64,000 bases of DNA from Faecalicatena contorta (lineage in GTDB: Bacteria > Bacillota > Clostridia > Lachnospirales > Lachnospiraceae). The notes below the pieces were generated by a model, which was given only the letters and a program-made list of their open reading frames with translations, was not told where the DNA came from and did no database searches. Position 1 is the stretch's first letter; every line of letters starts with the position of its first letter. Positions 8,274 to 17,446 of this stretch are shown in pieces. The stretch spans positions 49,934 to 113,933 of the forward strand of contig NZ_QGDS01000005.1 of NCBI RefSeq assembly GCF_003149105.1. Direction: 5' to 3'. Made by a program: the position numbers and the translations under genes.

Positions 8274-8377
8274 TGCATCAATTGATGTAAGTTTGATGTA
8301 AATCGCTGTTTTTTTAGTTTTTTATCAAATGAAGTACATCCCGTCTATTCGGTAAAACGGTACATCTTTACATCATC
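8274..8377. repeat. Cluster of GATGTA repeats at the element/lysS junction, possible attachment region
   Basis: Five copies of GATGTA(A/C) lie within about 90 nt: two on the plus strand (8284-8290, 8295-8301) and three inverted (8334-8340, 8360-8366, 8368-8374). The last abuts the lysS stop. Between them are T/A-rich runs and a CGGTAAAACGG palindrome. Such arrays resemble arm-type integrase or excisionase sites. This is also the point where element-type genes give way to core genes. No integrase is visible in the window. Confidence 0.4.
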
Positions 8378-10336
8378 TTAATAGAGCTTTGCACCTGCTG
8401 GAATGTGGTCATCAACCATCAGAAGATGGAGCTTTTCTTCGCCTTCTTCTTCGTGGATAGCACTGAGGAGCATACCGCAAGAGTCAATGCCCATCATAGC
8501 TCTCGGTGGAAGATTTGTGATAGCAATAAGAGTCTTTCCAACCAGTTCTTCCGGCTCATAAAAGCTATGAATACCGCTTAAAATGGTTCTGTCTGTGCCT
8601 GTTCCGTCATCAAGCGTAAACTGTAACAGTTTCTTTGACTTCGGTACTGCAACACACTCTTTAACCTTTACAGCTCTGAAATCTGACTTGCTGAATGTAT
8701 CAAAATCAACTTCTTCCTCGAATAAAGGCTCAATCTTTACATTAGAGAAATCAATTTTTTCCGGCTCTGCTTTCATTTCTTCGGCAGCCTGATTTTTTAC
8801 ATCATTTTTCTTATTTACATCACCGAGTGACTTCATTGTCGGGAACAACAATACATCCCGAATAGCCGCCGAGTCTGTCAGCAGCATACACATTCTGTCA
8901 ATCCCAAATCCAATTCCGCCTGTAGGGGGCATACCAACTTCCAGTGCATTCAGGAAGTCTTCATCTGTTGTGTTTGCCTCTTCATCTCCCTGTGCCAGCA
9001 GTGCTTCCTGTGCCTTAAAGCGTTCTCTCTGGTCAATGGGGTCATTCAGCTCGGAGTAAGCATTTGCCATCTCCCAGCCATTCATAAAGAACTCGAAACG
9101 TTCTACATATTCCGGATTCTCCGGTTTTTTCTTTGTCAGCGGAGAAATCTCTATAGGATGGTCCATAACAAAAGTCGGCTGAATCAAGTGTTCCTCCACA
9201 TATTCTTCAAAGAACAGGCTCAGGATATCTCCCTTTTCATGTCTCTTTTCAAATTCAACACCTTTTTCCTTTGCCAGTGCTTTTGCTTCTTCCGTGGTTT
9301 TAATTTCATTGAAATCAATACCTGCATATTTTTTCACGGCATCGACCATTGTAATTCTTTCAAATGGTTTGCCTAAATCCATTTCAATACCATTATAAAC
9401 AATCGTAGTAGTTCCCAGTACTTCCTGAGCTACATGGCGGTACAGGTTCTCTGTCAGATCCATCATGCCATGATAATCGGTATATGCCTGATACAGCTCC
9501 ATTAATGTGAACTCTGGGTTATGTCTTGTGTCAAGTCCCTCATTGCGGAATACTCGTCCAATTTCATACACACGTTCCATGCCGCCTACAATCAGTCTCT
9601 TCAGGTACAATTCCAAAGAGATGCGAAGCTTAAAGTCTTCATCCAGGGCATTAAAATGTGTTTCAAAAGGTCTTGCCGCAGCACCGCCGGCATTACTTAC
9701 CAGCATAGGTGTCTCGACTTCCATAAATCCATCGTTGTCCAGATATCTTCTGATAGCACTCAGGATTTTAGAACGCTTGATAAATGTATCCTTTACTTCA
9801 GGATTCATAATCAAGTCTACATATCTCTGACGGTAACGGATATCTGTATTTGTCAGCCCATGAAATTTCTCAGGCAGTATCTGCAGGCTCTTGGAAAGCA
9901 ATTTAACAGAAGCTGCATGGATAGACATCTCACCCGTCTTGGTGCGGAATACCTCACCTACAATTCCTACAATATCTCCTACGTCCATTTTCTTGAATTC
10001 TTTGTAGGCATCTTCTCCAATGCTGTCCCTTGCCACGTAAGACTGAATGTTTCCTTTCAGGTCCTGGACATTACAGAAGGATGCTTTTCCCATGACACGC
10101 TTGGACATCATACGTCCGGCAATGGATACTTCCTTTCCTTCCAGTTCCTCAAAATGGTCTTTCAGTTCCTGGCTATGATGTGTCTGCTCATACTTCGTGA
10201 TTACAAAAGGATCTTTTCCGTCTTTCTGTAATTCTGCCAGCTTTTCACGGCGGACCTTTCTCAACTGATTCAGATCTGGTTCCTGTGTATTTTTCTGCTG
10301 TGTGTTCTTCTCATTATTTTTCTGCTGCTCCGACAC
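8378..10336 (-). CDS. lysS: Lysyl-tRNA synthetase, class II, with C-terminal tRNA-binding domain
   Basis: 652 residues from GTG 10336, charging tRNA-Lys in the cytoplasm. An N-terminal OB-fold (about 40-150) precedes the class II catalytic core: motif 2 [17 protein letters not shown] and motif 3 [14 protein letters not shown]. From about residue 545 an extra EMAP/MetRS-C-like tRNA-binding domain follows ([31 protein letters not shown]). This makes the protein longer than the usual roughly 500 residues, as in many Clostridia. I place the start at GTG because AGGAAGGAG lies 7 nt upstream; earlier in-frame sequence reads through the intergenic repeat. It is cotranscribed with greA and its 3' end borders the mobile element. 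Confidence 0.96.
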   Translation of the reverse strand: MSEQQKNNEKNTQQKNTQEPDLNQLRKVRREKLAELQKDGKDPFVITKYEQTHHSQELKDHFEELEGKEVSIAGRMMSKRVMGKASFCNVQDLKGNIQSYVARDSIGEDAYKEFKKMDVGDIVGIVGEVFRTKTGEMSIHAASVKLLSKSLQILPEKFHGLTNTDIRYRQRYVDLIMNPEVKDTFIKRSKILSAIRRYLDNDGFMEVETPMLVSNAGGAAARPFETHFNALDEDFKLRISLELYLKRLIVGGMERVYEIGRVFRNEGLDTRHNPEFTLMELYQAYTDYHGMMDLTENLYRHVAQEVLGTTTIVYNGIEMDLGKPFERITMVDAVKKYAGIDFNEIKTTEEAKALAKEKGVEFEKRHEKGDILSLFFEEYVEEHLIQPTFVMDHPIEISPLTKKKPENPEYVERFEFFMNGWEMANAYSELNDPIDQRERFKAQEALLAQGDEEANTTDEDFLNALEVGMPPTGGIGFGIDRMCMLLTDSAAIRDVLLFPTMKSLGDVNKKNDVKNQAAEEMKAEPEKIDFSNVKIEPLFEEEVDFDTFSKSDFRAVKVKECVAVPKSKKLLQFTLDDGTGTDRTILSGIHSFYEPEELVGKTLIAITNLPPRAMMGIDSCGMLLSAIHEEEGEEKLHLLMVDDHIPAGAKLY

Positions 10337-10344
10337 TATTTCTC

Positions 10345-10463
10345 TCCTTCCTGCTTTAACAGCTAAGGTCCGGTATTTTCCAAACCTTAGCTGCAAAGTA
10401 ATCCTGCCTCCTTTGGCAAAGTTCTTTCCTGCCTAAGTAACATGATAGATATTTCTGCAATTA
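10345..10463 (-). repeat. Copy of the CTAAG multi-hairpin intergenic repeat (greA-lysS spacer)
   Basis: The minus-strand spacer reads CATGTTACTTAGG...GGAAAG...GCAGGAT.TACTTTGC..CTAAGG..GGAAA..CCGGACCTTAG. This is collinear with the repeat units in the V-ATPase operon (CATGTTACTAAG...GAAAGGA...CAGGATGTACTTTGC..CTAAGG..CGAAAGGACCG.ACCTAAG). It is degenerate but clearly the same family and orientation, and it ends at the lysS RBS. Confidence 0.65.
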
Positions 10464-10949
10464 TTACATGGCACGGCTGATTTCAAGCACCTTATACTGA
10501 ATCTGCCCTGCCTGTGTTTCTACATCTACTAATTCTCCGGTTTTTTTGCCAAGCAGTGCCTGACCTACTGGAGATTCATTGGAAATCTTACCTTCCAGGC
10601 TGTTAGCCTCAGTTGAGCCAACAATTTTAAATTCCATTTCCTCATCAAATGTTACATCAAATACCTTTACTTTACATCCCACATTAATCTTATCAAAATC
10701 TACTTCATCCTCAACTACTACTTCTACATTTTTAAGGATATTTTCCAGCTCTTCTATGCGGGTCTCAATATCACGCTGCTCATCCTTAGCTGCATCATAC
10801 TCTGCATTCTCTGATAAGTCCCCTTGTTCTCTCGCTTCCTTAATTTTCGCAGCGACCTCTTTTCGTTTGATTACCTTCAGATTCTCTAACTCATCTTCCA
10901 GTGATTTCAAACCTGCATAAGTAAGTAATCTTTTCTTTGCTTCTGCCAT
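10464..10949 (-). CDS. greA: Transcription elongation factor GreA
   Basis: 161 residues, standard length. The N-terminal antiparallel coiled coil (about 8-76: GLKSLEDELENLK...REQGDLSENAEYDAAKDEQ) carries the acidic tip residues used to trigger RNA polymerase transcript cleavage. The C-terminal FKBP-like globular domain has ISNESPVGQALLGKKTGE. It rescues backtracked RNA polymerase. It is the first gene of greA-lysS, with its own consensus promoter at 11092-11120. Confidence 0.97.
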   Translation of the reverse strand: MAEAKKRLLTYAGLKSLEDELENLKVIKRKEVAAKIKEAREQGDLSENAEYDAAKDEQRDIETRIEELENILKNVEVVVEDEVDFDKINVGCKVKVFDVTFDEEMEFKIVGSTEANSLEGKISNESPVGQALLGKKTGELVDVETQAGQIQYKVLEISRAM

Positions 10950-11091
10950 TATTAATTGCTCCTTTTCTTTTCTTTGCTTCCCCTTATCTCCCGTATCTCA
11001 GCCTTCTATAAATAACAAGTAGTTTTCCTCTTAATAAATGCCTGTAAGCCCTGTTTCCGTCTTGTTTAAATTTATATTTCACAATTTCAAT

Positions 11092-11120
11092 ATTATAACT
11101 AATACCTATAATGATGTCAA
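11092..11120 (-). promoter_or_regulatory. Consensus sigma-A promoter of greA-lysS
   Basis: On the minus strand TTGACA (11120-11115) is separated by 17 nt from TATAAT (11097-11092). The -35 lies inside the 3' end of dusB. Expected start of transcription is around 11085, giving a leader of about 135 nt. Confidence 0.88.
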
Positions 11121-12065
11121 GATATTTTCAAGCCCTTCATAAGACTCTACCTTATTAATCTCATCCCTCAGCCGGGCAGCGCCATGAAGTCCCTTTACAT
11201 ACCACGCTACATGTTTTCTCATCTCCCGGATTCCCATATATTCGCCTTTATATTCAAGCTGGAGCCGTGCATGCCGCAGCATGGTTTTTTTAATCTCCTC
11301 GAGGGTTGGCCTGGGCGGAAGCTCCCCTGTCTGTTCATATGCTGTCAATTCAGAAAAAATCCACGGGTTTCCCTGGGCGCCCCGGGCTATCATAACGCCA
11401 TCACAGCCGGTCTGCTCCTGCATGGCAATTGCTCTTTCCCCGGATGTCACATCGCCATTTCCAATAACCGGAATAGATACCGCCTCCTTTACCTGACGGA
11501 TAATCTCCCAATCCGCCCTGCCGGAATAATACTGCTCTCTTGTCCTCCCGTGGACTGCTACGGCGGCCGCCCCAGCTTCTTCGATAATCTTAGCAATTTC
11601 TACTGCATTGACCTGCTCATCATTAAAACCCTTTCTAATTTTTACCGTTACGGGCTTTTCAATGGCTTTTACTACGGCACTGACCAATTCATAGACCAGC
11701 CTGGGATTTTTCATAAGTGCTGAGCCTTCACCGTTTCTCACCACTTTAGGGACTGGACATCCCATGTTGATATCTAAAAATGTGAAAGGGCGCTCTTCTA
11801 TTCTTTTTGCCATTTCACTGAGAATTTTCGGCTCAGAGCCAAAGAACTGCAGCGACGCGGGCATTTCCTCAGGATGAATTTTCAGAAGACTTTCTGTATT
11901 TTTATTATGATACATAATTCCTTTGGCGCTGACCATTTCCATGCAAACAAGTCCTGCTCCCTGCTCCTTACACAACAAGCGAAATGGCAGGTCTGTTACT
12001 CCTGCCATGGGTCCTAGTATATAAGAATTCTCAAGTTCAATATTACCAATTCTCAATCGTTTCAT
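11106..12065 (-). CDS. dusB: tRNA-dihydrouridine synthase, DusB type
   Basis: 319 residues. A TIM-barrel FMN enzyme that reduces uridines in the tRNA D-loop. Diagnostic motifs: LGPMAGVTDLPFR at the N-terminus, FLDINMGCPVPKVVRNGEGSALM (about 95-117), VTVKIRKGF, AVHGRTREQYYSG and PVIGNGDVTSGE, then the helical C-terminal domain. Short spacing to coaX (stop 12079) points to cotranscription in the birA-DUF6145-coaX-dusB group. Confidence 0.95.
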   Translation of the reverse strand: MKRLRIGNIELENSYILGPMAGVTDLPFRLLCKEQGAGLVCMEMVSAKGIMYHNKNTESLLKIHPEEMPASLQFFGSEPKILSEMAKRIEERPFTFLDINMGCPVPKVVRNGEGSALMKNPRLVYELVSAVVKAIEKPVTVKIRKGFNDEQVNAVEIAKIIEEAGAAAVAVHGRTREQYYSGRADWEIIRQVKEAVSIPVIGNGDVTSGERAIAMQEQTGCDGVMIARGAQGNPWIFSELTAYEQTGELPPRPTLEEIKKTMLRHARLQLEYKGEYMGIREMRKHVAWYVKGLHGAARLRDEINKVESYEGLENILTSL

Positions 12066-12078
12066 GCCTATTATCTCA

Positions 12079-12849
12079 CTATTTTTTATTTTTATGATAA
12101 ATCAGACGAAGTCCGTCCAATGTCAGGTCTGGTCTGTATATATCAATACTGTTTGTCTCCTGGGCAATAATCTTTCCAAGCCCGCCTGTAGCTACCACAG
12201 TAGCATTTTTATAGCCGGATTCTTCTTTCATTTTACCCACAATATATTCTGTCTGTCCTATCGCCCCATATACAAGTCCGGCCTGCATACTGGATACTGT
12301 TTCTTTTGCAAGTATGAATTTCGGCTTCTTAATCTGAATTGCCGGGAGCATGGCTGCTCCGCCCCAGAGGGAACGGGCGGCAGTCTCAATACCGGGTGCT
12401 GTAATCCCTGCCTCAAAGGTGCCATTGGGGCCGATTAAATCATAGGTCGTTGCGGTTCCAAAATCTACCACAATCACAGGACCTCCATAAAGCTCATATC
12501 CTGCCACAGCATCCACAATACGGTCCGGACCGATTTCCTTGGGATTCTCTGTTACAATCCGGATTCCGGTTTTAATGCCGGAAGACACAACAAGAGGATT
12601 CACTTTCACATACTTGATAATCCCGTTTATGAGAGAGTGCATGATGTCCGGCACTACAGAAGCTATAATCACTGCATCCATATCACAGGCTTGTATGTCA
12701 CGGTGTTCCAGAATTCCACAGATGGCAAAGCCATACTCATCCGAAGTACGCGGCTGCTTCGTTGTCATACGGAAGGTTCCGACAAGCTTGTCCTTATTGA
12801 AGACACCCAGTGTTATATTGGTATTTCCAACATCAATCGTCAGTAACAT
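12079..12849 (-). CDS. coaX: Type III pantothenate kinase
   Basis: 256 residues. Phosphorylates pantothenate, the first step of CoA synthesis. The ASKHA-fold P-loop is [16 protein letters not shown] at the N-terminus. [17 protein letters not shown] and the [13 protein letters not shown] motif are in the middle, and [22 protein letters not shown] follows. The ATG overlaps the end of the upstream DUF6145-like gene by 17 nt in another frame, so the two are tightly coupled. Adjacency to birA is a common clostridial arrangement. Confidence 0.96.
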   Translation of the reverse strand: MLLTIDVGNTNITLGVFNKDKLVGTFRMTTKQPRTSDEYGFAICGILEHRDIQACDMDAVIIASVVPDIMHSLINGIIKYVKVNPLVVSSGIKTGIRIVTENPKEIGPDRIVDAVAGYELYGGPVIVVDFGTATTYDLIGPNGTFEAGITAPGIETAARSLWGGAAMLPAIQIKKPKFILAKETVSSMQAGLVYGAIGQTEYIVGKMKEESGYKNATVVATGGLGKIIAQETNSIDIYRPDLTLDGLRLIYHKNKK

Positions 12850-13174
12850 CTATATCCTCCCCTAAATAAAACGCTCTGTAGAACAATTCCAACGCCTCAA
12901 ACAATTCCGTCTTTGTGCGCTGAAGTTCCTTAATTTTCAGGACACTTCCAATCTCATCAAAGGTAAAATCATCTTCCTCATGTTCCACCCGCAGCTCCAG
13001 AGCGCCTTCTTCATTATATACCACCATCAGCACTCCCCCTACATCTTCTGTGTATAACACACACATAATCTGCAGATCCTGCCTGATACCCTCAGGGAGC
13101 ATGTCAAACTCAGGATTTAAATAATATTTCTGTTCATAAGAATTGGCGGCACAAAGCACAACTTCCTCTTCCAT
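12833..13174 (-). CDS. Small acidic protein, DUF6145-like
   Basis: 113 residues, strongly acidic (for example [14 protein letters not shown]), with no membrane segment or enzymatic motif. The layout ([21 protein letters not shown], then VVYNEEG.LEL) matches a small Lachnospiraceae family that I associate with DUF6145; the assignment is from memory. It lies between birA and coaX and overlaps coaX. Function unknown. Confidence 0.7.
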   Translation of the reverse strand: MEEEVVLCAANSYEQKYYLNPEFDMLPEGIRQDLQIMCVLYTEDVGGVLMVVYNEEGALELRVEHEEDDFTFDEIGSVLKIKELQRTKTELFEALELFYRAFYLGEDIDVTDD

Positions 13175-13221
13175 TTATTATCCTTTCCAAAGAGACCTTC
13201 CAAACAGTTTTCCAAACGAAC

Positions 13222-13311
13222 TTTTCAAAGGGGACAGTCCCTTTTGAATGGGGTCTGACCCTTTTGAAAAGGGACTGTCCCTTTTGAATGTCATTTTCTG
13301 AATATTCTTAA
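13222..13311. repeat. REP-like palindromes (GGGACAGTCCC / GGGTCTGACCC) after birA
   Basis: Three palindromic units in a row: CAAAGGGGACAGTCCCTTTTG (from 13227), a GGGGTCTGACCCTTTTGAA unit (from 13250), and GAAAAGGGACTGTCCCTTTTG, followed by the tail TTTTCTGAATATTCTTAAAA. The same palindrome family and tail occur at 14318-14370 and, in diverged form, at 19222-19310. Confidence 0.8.
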
Positions 13312-13313
13312 AA

Positions 13314-14294
13314 CTATACATACCCATACACTCCCCGCACGGAAACTTCACCGGCGAGGACTGCTTCGATTTCTCCATTGTCCCGGCGTACCAGTAATTC
13401 ACCTTTTTCATTGATTCCCAGTGCATAGGCTGCATATCCTTCCTTCACTCCTAGTATCCGTACTTCTTTTTCCCGGTTTATGAGCAGGCTGTTGTATTTC
13501 TCCTGCATCTGCCCCAGGCCCTGGGTCTCTATAAATAATTGGTAATTTTTTTCAAACTCTTTCATAATAGAAGCAATAATTTCGCTCCGCCTTATGATAC
13601 GGCCTGTCTCCAGACGGAGGGACGTTGCTTTTTCCTTTAATTCTTCCGGCAGCCGTTCTGTATTTACATTGATTCCCACGCCTATTACAACGTGATTTAT
13701 ATAGTCCATTTCCGTACTCATTTCCGTCAGAATACCAGCCAGCTTTTTCCCGTTCAGAACAATATCATTTGGCCATTTTATCTGAACGTCCAGACCTGTA
13801 CACTCTTTCAGGCTGTCCGCCGCGCTTAATGCCATCACCAGCGTAAGCATGGGAGCTTTTACAGGAGCCATTTCGGGTCTGAGGACAATGGACATGTATA
13901 TGCTGACACCCGGGGGCGATTCCCATGTTCTTCCCCGTCTTCCCCGGCCTGCATTTTGCTGTCCGGCGACAATCAAAGTTCCGTGGGGGGCACCTTCTTC
14001 TCCCAGTTGTTTTGCACGGATATTCGTAGAGTCTATCTGATCAAAATAATAGATTGTCTGACCGGCCCACGCCGTATCTATCATGCTGGACAGCTCCTCT
14101 TTCGTCAGGATATCCGGACTTTCTATAATGCGATACCCCCGGTTCCGCACAGCCTCAACCTGGTAGCCTTTTTCTTTCAGCCCGTTGACTGCTTTCCATA
14201 CTGCTGTTCTGGAGACACCCAGTTTTTCACATAACTCCTGACCGGATACATAACCGTCACTTTCCCGCAGCATCTTTAATATGTCCGCCTTCAA
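13314..14294 (-). CDS. birA: Bifunctional biotin--protein ligase / biotin operon repressor BirA
   Basis: 326 residues. The N-terminal winged helix (residues 1-60: SGQELCEKLGVSRTAVWKAVNGL) indicates the repressor-type Group II enzyme. The catalytic domain contains YYFDQIDSTNIRAKQL, GQQNAGRGRRGRTWESPPG (the GRGRxGRxW biotinyl-AMP loop) and IKWPNDIVLNGKKLAGIL. A C-terminal SH3-like domain has GYAAYALGINEKGELLV. It activates biotin and transfers it to biotin-carrier proteins. The gene is bracketed by REP-like palindromes on both sides. Confidence 0.96.
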   Translation of the reverse strand: MKADILKMLRESDGYVSGQELCEKLGVSRTAVWKAVNGLKEKGYQVEAVRNRGYRIIESPDILTKEELSSMIDTAWAGQTIYYFDQIDSTNIRAKQLGEEGAPHGTLIVAGQQNAGRGRRGRTWESPPGVSIYMSIVLRPEMAPVKAPMLTLVMALSAADSLKECTGLDVQIKWPNDIVLNGKKLAGILTEMSTEMDYINHVVIGVGINVNTERLPEELKEKATSLRLETGRIIRRSEIIASIMKEFEKNYQLFIETQGLGQMQEKYNSLLINREKEVRILGVKEGYAAYALGINEKGELLVRRDNGEIEAVLAGEVSVRGVYGYV

Positions 14295-14317
14295 TTCACC
14301 ACCTCAGCTCATGAAAA

Positions 14318-14370
14318 ACGTTCAAAAGGGTCAGACCCTTTTGAACATCGTTTTCAGAATATTCTTAAAA
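14318..14370. repeat. REP-like palindrome between argF and birA
   Basis: A perfect 27-nt palindrome (14320-14346) with GTTCAAAAGGGTC and GACCCTTTTGAAC arms around one A, followed by the TTTTCAGAATATTCTTAAAA tail shared with the copy at 13222-13311. The tail runs into the 3' end of the OTC coding region. Confidence 0.8.
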
Positions 14371-16458
14371 TTCCCCTAAAGTTGCTGCCATCACTGCCTT
14401 GATGGTATGCATCCTGTTTTCTGCTTCATCAAATACTTTGGACTGTTCGGACTCGAATACTTCGTCTGTCACTTCCATATCTTCAATTCCGAATCTTTCT
14501 CCCATCTCTTTCCCGATTGTTGTCTTTAAATCGTGGAATGCAGGGAGGCAGTGCAGGAAGATAGCATCTTCTCCTGCATTGTCCATGATGTCTTTTGTCA
14601 CTTTATATGGAGTGAGTTCTTTAATTCGTTTTTCCCATACTTCATCCGGCTCACCCATGGATACCCATACATCGGTACAAATGACATCTGCATCCTTTGT
14701 TCCTGCTTTTACATCTTCTGTTAATGTGATTGTTCCACCGGATTTTTCTGCGTATCCTTTACAGGTCTCTATAAGCTCTTTGTTTGGAAAATACTTTTCT
14801 ACTGTACATGCTACAAAGTGCATTCCCATCTTGGAGCATGCTACCATCAGGGAGTTACCCATATTATACCTCGCATCTCCCATATATACTAATTTTAGGC
14901 CTTTTAATTTGCCGAAATGTTCCCGGATTGTGAGAAGGTCTGCCAGCATCTGAGTCGGATGATACTCATTTGTCAAACCATTCCATACGGGAACACCTGC
15001 ATATTTAGCCAGCTCTTCCACAATCTCCTGCCCAAAACCACGGTATTCAATACCATCGTACATCCTGCCCAATACTCTCGCAGTATCCTCAATACTCTCT
15101 TTCTTTCCGATTTGGGAGCCGCTTGGATCCAGGTATGTGGTTCCCATTCCCAGGTCGTGTGCCGCTACTTCAAATGCGCAGCGTGTTCTGGTACTTGCTT
15201 TCTCAAAAATAAGAGCCACATTTTTACCTCTGTAGTTATCTACAGGCACTCCGTTTTTCTTTTTTTCCTTGAATTCTGCGGATAAATCAAGCAGATACAT
15301 AATTTCTTCCGGTGTAAAGTCCTTCAGTGTCAAAAAGTTTCTTCCTTTTAAGTTCATGTTGTTTTCCCTTCCTATATTCATTAGTATATGTGTAAACCTG
15401 GGCAGATGGATTTTATCCGCCAGTTCTTCATATCGCCCGGTTGTCAGGTCTATTAATTCATCTACTGTATATATCTGATACTTTGGAATACGCAGCTGCT
15501 TCGCACTGGCCTCCAGCATGGCCATATACAAATCTTTTTCCGTAAATGTCAGCGGCAGCTTCAGGACAAATGCCATCTCAGCTTTTTCTATATCAGTAAC
15601 ATCGGCTAACTGCTCTTGGAACCATGGTTCATGGTGCGTCTGTTCCAGATAATAAATAAAGCCTTCCAGTCCATATATCACTCTTTTAGCATCGTAATAT
15701 CCAATTTTCAAATTCTGCCGGCTTCTTTTGCCTTCAAACTCAATAATACTCCCCAGTCCTACCCTGGGGCCAATCTGGTACTTCACTCCACCTTCAGGCA
15801 TCTTTACACGAGGTTCTCTGCCCGGCCCGTATATGCGGATCTCAATAATATCTGTGTATCCCCGCTTTACCAGGGACTTTAACGGGACATTATTAAATAT
15901 ACCGCCGTCAATGTAGCGTTTTCCATCCAGTTTTTCATTTTTAAATCCCAGCAGATAGGAACTTGCCAGCAGAAAATTTTCCAGCATCATCTCGGGAATG
16001 TCATTTAGACCTAAATCCAGTTCTTTAAAATCTGTCAGAGAAAAGGTCAGAAGACAGAGTTCCTTTCCAGAACAACGGATTTTGTCTTCATCAATCACCT
16101 CGTGAATCATTTCCCGCAGCGGTGTAATATCCACGCCTCCGTCGGACAGTTTCTTCCAGATCTCGGCAATTACTTCCGTGAACTTATTTTCCCGGTTGAA
16201 CAGACGCTCCATCCAGTCATCATCCACATCCATAACTTTGGAAAATGTCATTTCACTCCAGATCTTCTCCGCATTCTCCACATCATCCATACAAATAAGG
16301 GCCCCATTTAAAGCACCTACAGAGGTTCCTGCTACTGCATTGATCTTTACCCCTGCTTCTTTCAGCGCCTTCCATGCACCAATCTGATATGCGCCTCTGG
16401 CGCCTCCACCATCCAATACAATTCCATATTCTTTCGATAAGTCCAGTACTGGTTCCAT
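14365..16458 (-). CDS. argF: In-frame fusion: patatin-like phospholipase + ornithine carbamoyltransferase
   Basis: A single 697-codon frame. Residues 1 to about 365 are patatin-like: [16 protein letters not shown] (oxyanion loop), [11 protein letters not shown] (GxSxG serine) and [12 protein letters not shown] (catalytic DGG Asp), then a roughly 130-residue tail. Residues 368-697 form a complete ornithine carbamoyltransferase: STRTRCAFE (carbamoyl-phosphate binding), [21 protein letters not shown] and HCLPAFHD. That enzyme makes citrulline from ornithine and carbamoyl phosphate. An internal ATG at 15357 with a strong RBS would give a normal 330-residue OTC. In the next frame TAA TGA occurs about 30 nt before that ATG, so either a real fusion or a recent frameshift that removed the patatin stop is possible. 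An ARG box lies upstream of the patatin start. Confidence 0.9.
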   Translation of the reverse strand: MEPVLDLSKEYGIVLDGGGARGAYQIGAWKALKEAGVKINAVAGTSVGALNGALICMDDVENAEKIWSEMTFSKVMDVDDDWMERLFNRENKFTEVIAEIWKKLSDGGVDITPLREMIHEVIDEDKIRCSGKELCLLTFSLTDFKELDLGLNDIPEMMLENFLLASSYLLGFKNEKLDGKRYIDGGIFNNVPLKSLVKRGYTDIIEIRIYGPGREPRVKMPEGGVKYQIGPRVGLGSIIEFEGKRSRQNLKIGYYDAKRVIYGLEGFIYYLEQTHHEPWFQEQLADVTDIEKAEMAFVLKLPLTFTEKDLYMAMLEASAKQLRIPKYQIYTVDELIDLTTGRYEELADKIHLPRFTHILMNIGRENNMNLKGRNFLTLKDFTPEEIMYLLDLSAEFKEKKKNGVPVDNYRGKNVALIFEKASTRTRCAFEVAAHDLGMGTTYLDPSGSQIGKKESIEDTARVLGRMYDGIEYRGFGQEIVEELAKYAGVPVWNGLTNEYHPTQMLADLLTIREHFGKLKGLKLVYMGDARYNMGNSLMVACSKMGMHFVACTVEKYFPNKELIETCKGYAEKSGGTITLTEDVKAGTKDADVICTDVWVSMGEPDEVWEKRIKELTPYKVTKDIMDNAGEDAIFLHCLPAFHDLKTTIGKEMGERFGIEDMEVTDEVFESEQSKVFDEAENRMHTIKAVMAATLGEF
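15355..15373 (-). promoter_or_regulatory. Internal RBS and start codon for stand-alone OTC
   Basis: AGGAAGGG followed 8 nt later by ATG 15357 ([13 protein letters not shown]). This is a typical OTC N-terminus and gives 330 residues, the usual OTC length. It suggests OTC is also, or mainly, translated alone from within the fused frame. Confidence 0.75.
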
Positions 16459-16479
16459 ACACTCACCTCAATTTATGAT

Positions 16480-16510
16480 AGTATACTATATTTCTGCATA
16501 AAAATGCAAC
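16480..16510 (-). promoter_or_regulatory. ARG box overlapping the promoter of the patatin-argF gene
   Basis: The minus strand carries GTTGCATTTTTATGCAGA (16510-16493). It matches the 18-bp ArgR/AhrC operator consensus (TNTGNATWWWWATNCANA) at all but the first position. It overlaps a -35-like TTGCAT, 18 nt upstream of a TATACT -10 (16485-16480). Repression by arginine through ArgR is inferred. Confidence 0.75.
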
Positions 16511-16566
16511 TTTATAAAAACGTTTCTGCCCGAATTTATTAAAAAATTTGCATGACTGAACTGTAA

Positions 16567-16616
16567 CTAAAAACAGAAACAGCTTCCTATAACGGTCATG
16601 ATCCGTATAAGAAGCT
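16567..16616 (-). terminator. Terminator after the TrmH-family methyltransferase gene
   Basis: On the minus strand the arms AGCTTCTTATACGG and CCGTTATAGGAAGCT (16581-16616) pair with one bulge or mismatch, followed by GTTTCTGTTTTTAG. Confidence 0.85.
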
Positions 16617-16644
16617 TCTCCTTTTATCTGCTATTGTAATTGAT

Positions 16645-17421
16645 CTACTGCCGTCTCTGCCTGCTTACCTCAAACATCAATATCCCTGCAGCCATAGCCG
16701 CGTTTAATGATTCAGCCTGCCCTGACATGGGAATACGAACCCAGATATCAGCGCATTTTGCAACCTCGGGGCGCAGACCATTTCCTTCATTTCCAATTAA
16801 AAACGCTGTCCCCTGGAGGTAATTTTCCTGGTCATAGGTATTCTTGCCTTCCAAATGGGCGGCATAGACATGAATTCCGCTCTTTTTTAATATGCCGATT
16901 GTCTCCGGCAAATTATCCTGATAGAGAAAAGGCATCCGGTAGATTGCTCCCATAGTGGAGCGTATAGTCTTAGGATTGTATAAATCTACACAATCCCCAC
17001 TCATCAGTATCCCGGTGGCTCCTGCGGTTTCCGCGGTCCTGAAAATTGTCCCCATATTTCCCGGGTCCTGTATATTATCTAAGACCAGTATATGCGGATT
17101 TTCCCTTTCTATTATATCCTCCAGCTTATAATTCATTTGCCGGATAACGCCCAAAATTCCCTGAGGGGTTTTTGTATCGGATACATAGGCAAACACAGTG
17201 TCCGTCAGCACCTCCGGCTGAATATCCGCCTTGTGCAGCTCTTCCTTGTGCTTCTTGTAATAAGTTTCGGATACATACAGCTTCACCAGCGCTTCCTTCG
17301 GCGTTTCTCCAACCATGCGGCTTCCCTCAGCAATAAAGAGGCCCTCCTGGTTTCTTGACTTACTTTTTTTCTGAAGCTGCAGCAGTTCCTTTACTTTTTG
17401 ATTGCTGGTACTTGTAATCAT
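16645..17421 (-). CDS. TrmH/SpoU-family RNA 2'-O-ribose methyltransferase
   Basis: 258 residues. The N-terminal substrate-binding domain (about 1-95: SNQKVKELLQLQKKSKSR, FIAEGSRMV) is followed by a SPOUT methyltransferase domain with the three SpoU motifs: LDNIQDPGNMGTIFRTAETAG, FLIGNEGNGL and IPMSGQAESLNAAMAAGIL. It uses S-adenosylmethionine. The target (23S rRNA 2'-O-methylation, RlmB-like) is inferred from the family. Its own terminator separates it from the downstream patatin-argF gene. Confidence 0.92.
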   Translation of the reverse strand: MITSTSNQKVKELLQLQKKSKSRNQEGLFIAEGSRMVGETPKEALVKLYVSETYYKKHKEELHKADIQPEVLTDTVFAYVSDTKTPQGILGVIRQMNYKLEDIIERENPHILVLDNIQDPGNMGTIFRTAETAGATGILMSGDCVDLYNPKTIRSTMGAIYRMPFLYQDNLPETIGILKKSGIHVYAAHLEGKNTYDQENYLQGTAFLIGNEGNGLRPEVAKCADIWVRIPMSGQAESLNAAMAAGILMFEVSRQRRQ

Positions 17422-17446
17422 CCATCTACACCCCTGTTTCCTTCAC

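Noticed and set aside
9521..10231. A 236-codon plus-strand frame antisense to lysS
   Set aside because: Shadow of a well-supported aminoacyl-tRNA synthetase gene; the translation resembles no protein family.
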